Assembly: GCA_016235455.1 (NCBI GenBank)
Contig: JACRKZ010000006.1
Coordinates: 1-44,362 of the forward strand
DNA: 44,362 nt
Reading direction: 5' to 3'
Origin: Armatimonadota bacterium
GTDB lineage: Bacteria; Armatimonadota; UBA10988
The position numbers were made by a program, and so were the translations under genes. Below are positions 1 through 7,700 of the stretch, in pieces (position 1 is the stretch's first letter; every line of letters begins with the position of its first letter). The notes beneath the pieces are model-generated. The model was not told where the DNA came from. It saw nothing but the letters and a program-made list of their open reading frames with translations, and searched no databases.

Positions 1-662
1 GCATACAGCCCGGCGGCGGTCGTCGGCACCAGCCGCGACAACACGTCCGCGCCAGCCTCACCGCCGCTCCAGCTCAACAGCCGCTCCGCGTCGGTCGCGC
101 TGATCGATGGCTCAAACACTGCGATCAGCCCCACCTTCGGAGCGGGAGCCTGCTCGGTGTCGGGCCGCCGAGGCACGCCCCACACCTCGCTGGCGTCCTC
201 GTAGACCTTGTGCTGCGCGCCCGACACCGTCACATCCACCAACTCGGTGAAGACCGCCGACACGGTCGTCGAGTCGCTGCCTGACCACGCCTTGCCGGTT
301 GCCGGGTCGCTGTAGCTGCAGGTCACCGTGACCGGGACCGAAGCGGTACCATGGGCCGCGCTTTGAAGGCTGAGTATGGCGGCCGGGCCCTGGGACGTGA
401 GCATCGCCGCGGCGCCGGAGAGCGACGGCGTGCCGGCGGTCCAGGTCCACTCCGGTCCCACGATCAGCAACTCGGCGTTGGCAGTCGGCGCGCCGGTGAC
501 AATGGCCGTGAGCCCGGCCGACACGGTCTCGCCGATCAGCGCGGGCTGGGGGCTGGCCGGGCCGGCCACAATCTTGACGTCAAGCGTCTCGGCTGCCGCC
601 CAGCGACAGGCAAGAGCCACGAAGAGCGCGCCCCATAGGGCACTTCGGCGCGATGGCACCAT
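1..662 (-). CDS. Exported protein of unknown function, 3' end outside the window
   Basis: Reading the minus strand from the ATG at 662-660 gives an uninterrupted frame to the window edge (220 codons seen). The N-terminus MVPSRRSALWGALFVALA followed by a small-residue stretch ending AAAET is a classical Sec signal peptide. The mature part is rich in Thr, Ser, Val and Ala and reads as beta-sandwich or Ig-like segments (for example VTVTCSYSDPATGKAWSGSD). A GGGAGG ribosome site lies about 8 bases before the ATG, which decides the start. The gene diverges from the Hsp70 gene at 988. No catalytic motif is visible and I do not recognise the family. It is probably a cell-surface or periplasmic protein; the missing C-terminus could hold the informative domain. 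Confidence 0.7.
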   Translation of the reverse strand, partial: MVPSRRSALWGALFVALACRWAAAETLDVKIVAGPASPQPALIGETVSAGLTAIVTGAPTANAELLIVGPEWTWTAGTPSLSGAAAMLTSQGPAAILSLQSAAHGTASVPVTVTCSYSDPATGKAWSGSDSTTVSAVFTELVDVTVSGAQHKVYEDASEVWGVPRRPDTEQAPAPKVGLIAVFEPSISATDAERLLSWSGGEAGADVLSRLVPTTAAGLY

Positions 663-728
663 GGCCAATCCTCCCTCTGATCCCCTTGTGGAGACGGATT
701 GTCCCCGCGGCCCTACACCACGAGTCAA

Positions 729-758
729 AGATTACCTTGCCGCGCTGCGGCGTGTCAA
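729..758 (-). promoter_or_regulatory. Putative sigma-70 promoter for the exported protein gene
   Basis: On the minus strand a perfect TTGACA (758-753) is followed after 18 bases by TAATCT (734-729). Transcription would start near 722, leaving a leader of about 60 bases before the ATG at 662. The -35 box is ideal and the -10 box is weak. A small GCCGC/GCGGC dyad lies in the spacer (739-751) and could be an operator, but this is inference. Confidence 0.4.
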
Positions 759-830
759 TTCAAAGATATTATGTTTCTTACGGCGGGTGAATATCGGCAC
801 GCTCTCCCGTGGCAGCGCTGGTCGGCACGG

Positions 831-853
831 CCTGCCGCGGGTTCCGCGGCAGG
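831..853. repeat. Perfect 10-bp hairpin in the Hsp70 leader
   Basis: Arms 831-840 and 844-853 are exact reverse complements (CCTGCCGCGG and CCGCGGCAGG) around a three-base loop. If transcription of the Hsp70 gene starts near 779, the stem-loop would sit in the 5' leader about 135 bases before the ATG. No T-run follows, so it is not an obvious intrinsic terminator. Attenuation or RNA thermosensing is possible but unproven. Confidence 0.5.
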
Positions 854-987
854 ACTCTCGGCGCACAGGGCGAACCGACCGCCAGGCGTTTGACGGCAGT
901 GGTAGGATCGGGGAACCCGGCGGGGCCGCTCGGCGCTACCGTGGCCAGCGCTCTGGCTTGTCTGGTGTAGGGAGGCGCGACGTTACG

Positions 988-2643
988 ATGCCGCATCAAT
1001 GGGGTTGTGATCTGGGTACGACGAACAGCGCTCTGGCCGTGTGGTCGGCCGAGCGCGCCGAGCCGCAGATGGTGGATCTCGACGAGATCTCGCGGCCGAT
1101 GATGCTGACCGAGGCGCCGGTCATTCCTTCGGCTGTGTTCCTCTATCACGGCAACGACTGGAAGAGCCGCATCGGGCGCATCCCGTTCGTCGAACGACGC
1201 TGGCTCTTGGGCCGGCAGGCGTTCATCGGCAACATGGCCGTCCAGAGCAACTTCGAGGGCCGCTCGCCCAACTACGTGGAGAGCTTCAAGCCCATGCTCT
1301 CGCGTCAGGCCACGCGGGTCATGACGCGCGCGGGCGGCCGCGCCTGGTCGGCGCGCGAGATCGCCCGCATCTTCATGCGCGAGCTGCTGGCCCAGGCCCA
1401 GAAGGTGCATGGCGAGCGCATCCGCGACCTGACCATGACGGTGCCGGTGGACAGCTTCGAGCACTATCGCGCCGAACTGCTCGACATGGCCCAGCGGCTG
1501 GGCATCAAGCGCTTCCAGACCGTGGATGAGCCGGTCGCGGCAGCGCTCGGCTACGGGCTCAACACCGAGCGCGAACTGACGCTGCTGGTGTTCGATTTCG
1601 GCGGCGGCACGCTGGATGTGGCCATCGTGCGCACCACCGGGCCGGGCAAGGCCGGCACGCCGGCCGAGGTGGTGGCCAAGCAGGGGCTCAACCTGGGCGG
1701 CAACAACGTCGATGTCTGGCTGGTGGAGCATTTCGCCAAGCAGTTCGGGCTCGACCCGGCGCTGTGGCGTGGCACGGAATGGTATCAAGCACTGATCGAC
1801 GCCGCTCAGGCGCTCAAGGAAGACCTCTACCTCAAGGAGACGGCGACGCTCGGGCTGAGCGACAAGATGATGGTCGACCTGGGCCTGCGCGGCCAGGAGC
1901 GGCCGACGCTCACGCGCGACGGGCTGATCGCGGTGCTCGCCGGCCACGGACTTTACGACGACATCGACCGGCTGATCAACCAGCTCCTCGAGGAGGGCAA
2001 ACAGCGTGGCATCGAGCGCTCGGACATCGACGAGGTGCTGATCACCGGCGGCTCGTCGCTGCTGCCCGATGTCCACAAGGTGCTGGCCGACGAGTTTGGC
2101 CGGTCGATGCTGCGTGACTGGCTGCCGTTCGAGGCCGTGGCCAACGGCGCCTGCGTCTACGCCTCGGGCCACAAGGTGCAGGACTTCATCCGCCACGACT
2201 ACGCGCTGCTGACCTTCGACCGCGAGTCCAAGGAGCAGCAGTACCCAGTGATCGTGCCGCGCGGCACCCAGTATCCGACCACGGAGATCATCTGGGAGGA
2301 CTACTTCACGCCCACCTGCCCGCGCAACGAGCCGGCGCAGGAGTTTGAGCTGAAGATCTATGAGCTGTCGCGCGCCAGCGGGCCCCAGAAGGAGATCGGC
2401 TTCGACGAGAACAGCCGCCTGCGCGTGCTGGACCGCAAGACCGACGAAGTGGTCATCGTCTGCCTCAACGAGACCGACGCCACGCTGGGTAAGCTACGCC
2501 CGCCGCATCCGCCCGAGCGGCGCGACGCGCGGCTGCGCATCGGCTTTGGCATCAGCGTGGACCGTTACCTGACCGCCACGGTGACCGACCTGATGAGCGG
2601 CACGCGCCTCATGGACGGCCAGCCGGTGGTCAAGTTGCGGTAG
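988..2643 (+). CDS. Short Hsp70-family (DnaK-like) ATPase without helical lid
   Basis: The 551-residue product has the Hsp70 actin-like ATPase signatures in order: phosphate-1 loop DLGTTNS at residues 8-14, phosphate-2 loop FDFGGGTLD at 202-210, and the adenosine motif TGGSSLLPDV at about 353-362. A substrate-binding beta-domain-like region follows (about 420-551), but the protein ends there. The alpha-helical lid and C-terminal tail of canonical DnaK (about 640 residues) are missing. The ATG at 988 is chosen because homology begins just after it and GGGAGG lies upstream at 970-975. The gene stands alone, with no J-protein or GrpE beside it. It is likely a specialised chaperone or ATP-dependent switch in the cytoplasm, and could be served by co-factors from the 21.7-29.9 kb module. 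Family assignment is firm; client and role are unknown. Confidence 0.9.
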   Translation: MPHQWGCDLGTTNSALAVWSAERAEPQMVDLDEISRPMMLTEAPVIPSAVFLYHGNDWKSRIGRIPFVERRWLLGRQAFIGNMAVQSNFEGRSPNYVESFKPMLSRQATRVMTRAGGRAWSAREIARIFMRELLAQAQKVHGERIRDLTMTVPVDSFEHYRAELLDMAQRLGIKRFQTVDEPVAAALGYGLNTERELTLLVFDFGGGTLDVAIVRTTGPGKAGTPAEVVAKQGLNLGGNNVDVWLVEHFAKQFGLDPALWRGTEWYQALIDAAQALKEDLYLKETATLGLSDKMMVDLGLRGQERPTLTRDGLIAVLAGHGLYDDIDRLINQLLEEGKQRGIERSDIDEVLITGGSSLLPDVHKVLADEFGRSMLRDWLPFEAVANGACVYASGHKVQDFIRHDYALLTFDRESKEQQYPVIVPRGTQYPTTEIIWEDYFTPTCPRNEPAQEFELKIYELSRASGPQKEIGFDENSRLRVLDRKTDEVVIVCLNETDATLGKLRPPHPPERRDARLRIGFGISVDRYLTATVTDLMSGTRLMDGQPVVKLR

Positions 2644-2656
2644 CACAGGCCCCACG

Positions 2657-2736
2657 GCATCCGCAGATAACGCAGATGGACGCAGATGGCCCTGGAGTCA
2701 GGCCTATCTGCGTCCATCTGCGTTATCTGCGGATGC
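2657..2736. repeat. Perfect 31-bp inverted repeat built from CGCAGAT units; likely bidirectional terminator
   Basis: Arms 2657-2687 and 2706-2736 are exact reverse complements over 31 bases with an 18-base centre. Each arm carries three copies of CGCAGAT (or ATCTGCG) in tandem with short spacers. It lies between the stops of two convergent genes, where a long stem could end transcription from both sides. I recall similar CGCAGAT-type intergenic repeats from other bacterial genomes, so it may be a dispersed repeat rather than a local invention. There is no second copy in this window. Confidence 0.8.
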
Positions 2737-2750
2737 CGACTCTGGCAGCC

Positions 2751-3788
2751 CTACTCGAACGCGGTACCCACTCTGGCCCATTCGGTGACTTCGACCACGG
2801 CGCGCGCCTGCTCGAGGGTCACGTCGAAGGGCTTGTCCTCGACCAAGGCGCGGTAGACCTCGGTGTAGAAGTCGGTGGCCGCGGGCCCGATGGTGATCTC
2901 CTCGTCCTGCCAGGGGATGGGCTCGGCGTTGCCGAAGCCGCCATCGACGGGCGGGTCGCTGTGGTCGGCGGCGATCGCGGCCATGGAGGCGCGGTCGTAC
3001 CAGCGCAGCCGGATGGTGCGGCCATCGCTGGTCAGCGCGCCCTGGTCGCCGATCAGGTGCCAGACGGGATTGCCCAACGCCACGCCACCGGAGATCTCGA
3101 CATCGGCCACAACGCCGTTGGCGCCGCGGATGAGGATCATCAAATGGTCCTCGGCATCGCCGGCGCCGGCGATGTTGCGCAGGTCGGACCAGACATCGAC
3201 CACCGGCGCGCCGATCAGCGCCAGCGCGTGGTGGATGATGTGCGGACCCCAGTTGTTGAGCTGGCCGCCCTTATACGCGCGGATGGTCTGCCAGTCGGCT
3301 CGACGCTGGTAACCGTGGCGGCAGAGGCGGACCATCTGCAGCTTGCCCAGCTTGCCCGAGGCGACGAGCTCGGCGATGGCCAGGAAGTCGGCGTCCCAGT
3401 TGCGGTTGTGGCGCACGAGCAGCTTGCCCGGCGCGTTGGCGGCGGCTTCGATGATGGCATCGGCCTCGGCCAGCGAGCAGGCGAACGGCTTCTCGGCAAC
3501 GACATGCTTACCGGCGTTGAGGGCGTCGATGACCACCTGAGCGTGGGTGTTCGAGCGCGTGGCCACGGCCACCAGGTCGACGTTGTCGTCGTCGAGCAGG
3601 TCGAGGTAGTTGGTGTAGCCCTTGGCGCCGGGCTCCTCGGCCTGCAGGCGCTCACAGCGTTCGGGCCGCAGGTCGGCGCCGGCGACGATCTGATAGCCGC
3701 CGTGGCCCTTGACCTCAGGCCGGTGCATGCCCCAGCCAGCGCGGCCGAGGCCGATGATGCCGATGCGGATCGGTGCGGTCAGTCCCAT
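2751..3788 (-). CDS. Gfo/Idh/MocA-family NAD(P)-dependent oxidoreductase
   Basis: The 345-residue protein starts with a Rossmann nucleotide-binding fold (IGIIGLGRAGWGMHRPEV) and has the family's EKPFA motif, whose lysine contributes to catalysis, followed by an alpha/beta C-terminal domain with a conserved-looking GPHIIHHALALIG stretch. Members oxidise or reduce hydroxyls of sugars, inositols and related compounds. Its ATG overlaps the stop of the DUF1080 gene upstream (TAATG), so the two are translationally coupled and probably act on the same glycoside. No signal peptide is seen, so it is cytoplasmic. The exact substrate cannot be read from sequence. Confidence 0.9.
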   Translation of the reverse strand: MGLTAPIRIGIIGLGRAGWGMHRPEVKGHGGYQIVAGADLRPERCERLQAEEPGAKGYTNYLDLLDDDNVDLVAVATRSNTHAQVVIDALNAGKHVVAEKPFACSLAEADAIIEAAANAPGKLLVRHNRNWDADFLAIAELVASGKLGKLQMVRLCRHGYQRRADWQTIRAYKGGQLNNWGPHIIHHALALIGAPVVDVWSDLRNIAGAGDAEDHLMILIRGANGVVADVEISGGVALGNPVWHLIGDQGALTSDGRTIRLRWYDRASMAAIAADHSDPPVDGGFGNAEPIPWQDEEITIGPAATDFYTEVYRALVEDKPFDVTLEQARAVVEVTEWARVGTAFE

Positions 3789-4609
3789 TACTTGGTCTCC
3801 GGAGCGGCCTGGACCTCATCGTAGGTGCCCAGTGGGCGCACCCAGATGTTGCGGAAGCGCACGGGATGGCCGTGCTCCTGCAGGGCGATGACGTCCTCGG
3901 CGGGATGCGGGTCGTACTTGGCCACGGCGCGCCACACGGTGGCGCCGAGCTCTGGCTGGTGATTGTGCACCACGATGCCGTTGACCAGCAACGTCACGTA
4001 GGCCGGCGTCTCCACCTTGCCGTCCTTGAAGCGCGGGCCGGTGAAGAAGATGTCGTAGGTATTCCACTCGCCGGGCTTGCGGCAGGCGTTGACCAACGGC
4101 GGCCAGGCGCCGTACAGCGCACCGGTGGTGCCGTCAGCATAGGTCTGCGCGTTGTAGCAGTCGAGCACCTGAATCTCGTAGCGGTTGAGCAGGAAGACGC
4201 CGCTGTTGCCGCGGTCCTGGCCGGCGCCACGCGGCGGATCAGGCGAGCTCCACTCGACGTGCAGCTGGCAGTCGCCGAACTTGGCCTTGGTGCGGATGCC
4301 GCCCTGGCCGGGCACGGCGGTCATGGCGCCATCGGCCAACTTCCAGGTCGGCGCGCCCTTGTCGCCCACCCACTGGTCGAAGTTGGTGCCGTCGAACAGC
4401 ACGACCGCATCGCTCGGCGGCTTGACCGGGTCGGCCGACGGCACCGCGCCGGGCGTCACCACCCGCGGCTGCGGCCGGTTCGGGTCATGCACGTGCCAGG
4501 GCGCCGTCGGCAGCATGGGCGTATCGACAAAACCGTCGATGGCGGCTACCATGCCCGCGCCAACCAGCACCGTTGCCAGCGCCATCCAAGCGCTGCGCCC
4601 TTTGATCAT
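3788..4609 (-). CDS. Exported DUF1080 (3-keto-disaccharide hydrolase-type) protein
   Basis: The 273-residue product begins with a signal peptide or anchor (ALATVLVGAGMVAAI) followed by a proline-rich stretch and a single DUF1080 domain of concanavalin-like fold. Hallmarks are LFDGTNFDQW, RGNSGVFLLNRYEIQVLD, GEWNTYDI and the terminal VRFRNIWVRPL. Characterised members hydrolyse 3-keto-glycosides, and such genes often sit beside Gfo/Idh/MocA dehydrogenases that make or use 3-keto sugars. Here the two genes overlap by one base. GGGAGATG lies just before the ATG and supports the start. The family is certain, the catalytic activity is inference from the family, and the location is predicted to be periplasmic or cell-surface. 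Confidence 0.88.
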   Translation of the reverse strand: MIKGRSAWMALATVLVGAGMVAAIDGFVDTPMLPTAPWHVHDPNRPQPRVVTPGAVPSADPVKPPSDAVVLFDGTNFDQWVGDKGAPTWKLADGAMTAVPGQGGIRTKAKFGDCQLHVEWSSPDPPRGAGQDRGNSGVFLLNRYEIQVLDCYNAQTYADGTTGALYGAWPPLVNACRKPGEWNTYDIFFTGPRFKDGKVETPAYVTLLVNGIVVHNHQPELGATVWRAVAKYDPHPAEDVIALQEHGHPVRFRNIWVRPLGTYDEVQAAPETK

Positions 4610-4693
4610 CTCCCATACTCCTGGGGCGACAGTGTACTCCCCGCACCGCTCCGTCGGGAAGTAGGGCCGAACATGAACCGGGAGTTACTCAAC

Positions 4694-4721
4694 GGTCTGG
4701 CGGCGAGCTCGGCGCCAGACC
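4694..4721. repeat. Dyad immediately upstream of the hybrid kinase start
   Basis: GGTCTGGCG (4694-4702) and CGCCAGACC (4713-4721) are perfect 9-bp arms around a centre that itself contains CGAGCTCG. The structure ends three bases before the ATG at 4725. It could be a repressor operator or an RNA stem hiding the ribosome site. The alternative start at 4737 would be less affected. Confidence 0.5.
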
Positions 4722-4724
4722 ACA

Positions 4725-7700
4725 ATGGGATGGCGGATGAACACAGCGACACCAGCAGCAGGGACCCGGTGGCGAGCACCGCTGGCGCTCATGGCGGCCA
4801 CAGTGCTGATCACCGGGTTGGCCTTGACGCCCGTGCTATGGCGGAGCCTGGCGCGGCAGGCCGAGTCACGGCTGATCGCCGCGGCGACGCTCAAGCGCGA
4901 GCAGGTGGTGGCCTGGCGCGACCGCTGCCTGGCCGACGCGGCGGTGTTGGGCGAGAGCCAGTTCCTCGTGGCGGCGGTGCACGCCTTCTTCGACCGCGGC
5001 GCGCAGGCCGATGACGGGCCGCTGCTGGCCCGCTTCGCCAGCCTTCGCCAACACTACGGCTACGCTGACCTGCTGCTAGTGGACACCAGCCTCCGCCCGC
5101 GTCTGACGCTCCATGACGGGACGCCGCCTTTGGATCCCAGTCTCAAGCCCGCGCTGGCCGAAGCGATCCGCACACGACGGCCAACGCTCACCGACATCCA
5201 CCTCGACCAGCTCTGCGACCAGCCTCATGTGGGTGTCGTGACGCCCTTGACCGGCCCGGTCAGCGCGCGTCAGCCGATCCGGGCCGCTCTGGTGATGGTG
5301 GTGCACGCACCCGATCAGCTCTACCCGCTGCTCGCCTCCTGGCCCGAGCCCACGCAGACCGGCAGCGCCAGCCTGGTGCGGCGCGACGGCGAGCAAGTGC
5401 TCTACCTGAGCAACCCCCATGGCCGTTCGGGCGCGGCGCTGTCGCTGACCTTCCCGCTGGCGCGGCGCGAGTTGCCGTGCGTGCAGGCCGTGCTCGGGGC
5501 CAAGGGCCTGGTGCATGGCCGCAATGAGCTCGGCACGCGCGTCACGGCCTACGTCGAGCCGATCGCGGGCACTACCTGGTACCTGACCAGCGAGTTGGCT
5601 CACGCCGAGCTCTACGGCTCCGCCTACTGGCAGTGCCTGCTGCTGCTGGCCGGCACGCTGGGGTTGGCGGCGGCCCTGGCCAGCTTGGCCTCGGGCCTGT
5701 GGCACCGCCGGCAACACCGCCATTTCGAGTCGCTCTACCTGGGCGAGACCAAGGCCGGCGAGCAGGGCCGCATCCTGCAGACACTGCTCTCGAACCTGCC
5801 CGGCATGGCCTACCGCTGCCGCAACGACAGCACGTGGACCTTGCAGCTGGTCTCAAGCGGCTGCGAGGCGCTGACCGGGTACGCCGTGGAGGAACTGCTG
5901 GACAACCGCAGCCTGTCCTACAACGACATCATCCACCCCGACGATCGCGACATGGTCTGGCAGAGCGTGCAAAACGCAGTGGAGAAGCACGAGCCCTATG
6001 AACTCGTGTACCGTATCATCGCGCGCGACGGCACCCGCAAGTGGGTCTGGGAGCGCGGCTGCGGGTTCTTCCGGGCCGAACAGTTGGAGGCATTGGAGGG
6101 GTTCATCTGCGACATCACCGACCGGCACCAGGCCGAGAAGCAGGTGCTGCTGCTGGGCGCCGCGCTCGATCACATGGACGACGCCGCCTATCTCATCACC
6201 GAGGACGCCAGGTTCTATTACGTCAACGAGGGCGCTTGCCGCCAACTCGGCTACACCAAGGAGGAGTTGGCCCACCTCACCATCTGCGACATCGACCTGG
6301 ATTTGCCGCCAGAGCACTGGCCGGCCCTCTGGCAACAGCGGCGTCGAGGCGGTCTGGCGGTGTTCGAGACGCGGCACCGCACGCGGTCCGGGGAGATCGT
6401 CCCAGTCGAGGTGTCCGCCCAGGTGGTGCGGTTCGAGGGCGTCGAGTACGACCTGGCCGTGGCCCGCAACATCACCGAGCGCCAACGGGCGGAGCAGGCG
6501 CTGTCCGCCTCCGAGTCCCACTTCCGCGGCGTCCTGGAGCGCGTTGACCTCATCGCCGTCGAGCTCGACGCCGACGGCCGCATCGTGTTCTGCAACGACT
6601 ACCTGCTGCGGCTCACCGGCTGGACGCGAGAGGAGCTGCTGGGCGAGGACTGGTTCGGCAAGTTCGTCCCAGCCAGGGATCGGGTCGCCATGCAGGGCGT
6701 ACTGGGCGAGGTGGTCGGCGAGCTCGATCCGCACGTCCACCACGAGAACATCATCCTCACACGCGGCGGCGACGAGCGCTGGGTCCACTGGAGCAACACC
6801 GTCCAGCGCGACGGCGAGGGCCGGGTGCGCACGGTTGTGTGCCTGGGCGAAGACATCACCGACCGCCAGCGCGCCGAGGCCGCCACCACTCAGCGCCTGC
6901 TGACGCTGACGGCGCCGGGCGACGCGGGCGACGTCGCCTTCGAGGACCTGTTCGATGTCGCTGAGTTGCAGCAGATCCAGGATGCCTTCGCCGCGGCCAC
7001 CGGCGTGGCCTCCATCATCACTCGCGTTGATGGCAGCCCCATCACCCAGCCCAGCAACTTCTGCCGTCTCTGCAACGACGTCATTCGCCGCACGGAGCGC
7101 GGCCTGGCCAACTGCATCTGCTCCGACGCAGCCATCGGCCGGCACAACCCCGGCGGCCCACTGGTTCAGCCGTGCCTGAGCGGCGGCCTGTGGGACGCGG
7201 GCGCGAGCATCACCGTGGGCGGCCGACACGTGGCCAACTGGCTCATCGGACAGGTCAAGAACGAGCGACTGGACGAGGCCCAGATGCTGGCCTACGCGCG
7301 CGAGATAGGCGCGGATGAGGCCGAGTTCGCCGCGGCGCTGGCCGAGGTCAGCGTGATGTCGAGCGAGCAGTTCGAGCGTGTCGCGCGCGCTCTCTACCTC
7401 GTGGCCTCGGAGCTCTCCCAGAGCGCCTATCAGAACGTACTGCAAGCGCGAGAGATCAGCCACCGGCGCGTCGCCGAGACGGCCTTGGCAGAGAGCGAAC
7501 GGCGGCTGGAAGCCGCCCAGGTCATGGCCCATCTCGGTCATTGGGAGTTGCGGCTGGCCGATACCTCATTGACGTGGTCCGACGAGGTGTACGCCATCTT
7601 CGGCGCGAGCCCCGCCACGTTCGACGGCACCCAGGCTGACTTTGCGGCCATGGTCCACCCCGACGATGCCGGCGTCGTGCTCTCGACCTATGAGCAGTCG

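Larger units (their letters stand above)
663..987. other. Divergent intergenic region upstream of the Hsp70 gene
   Basis: This 325-base stretch separates the two divergent genes. It holds the minus-strand promoter at 729-758, an AT-rich patch around 755-780 that includes a TATTAT at 767-772 as a possible plus-strand -10 box without a convincing -35, and the hairpin at 831-853. The frame in line with the Hsp70 gene stays open upstream to about 376, but nothing in it resembles a conserved N-terminus, so I treat it as non-coding leader. Confidence 0.5.

Noticed and set aside
376..987. Upstream extension of the Hsp70 frame
   Set aside because: Opposite to an exported-protein gene, without Hsp70-like sequence before the DLGTTNS region.
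5853..7541. 562-codon open frame antisense to the hybrid kinase gene
   Set aside because: Sense strand has clear PAS and PocR domains; the antisense product is compositionally biased and has no motif.
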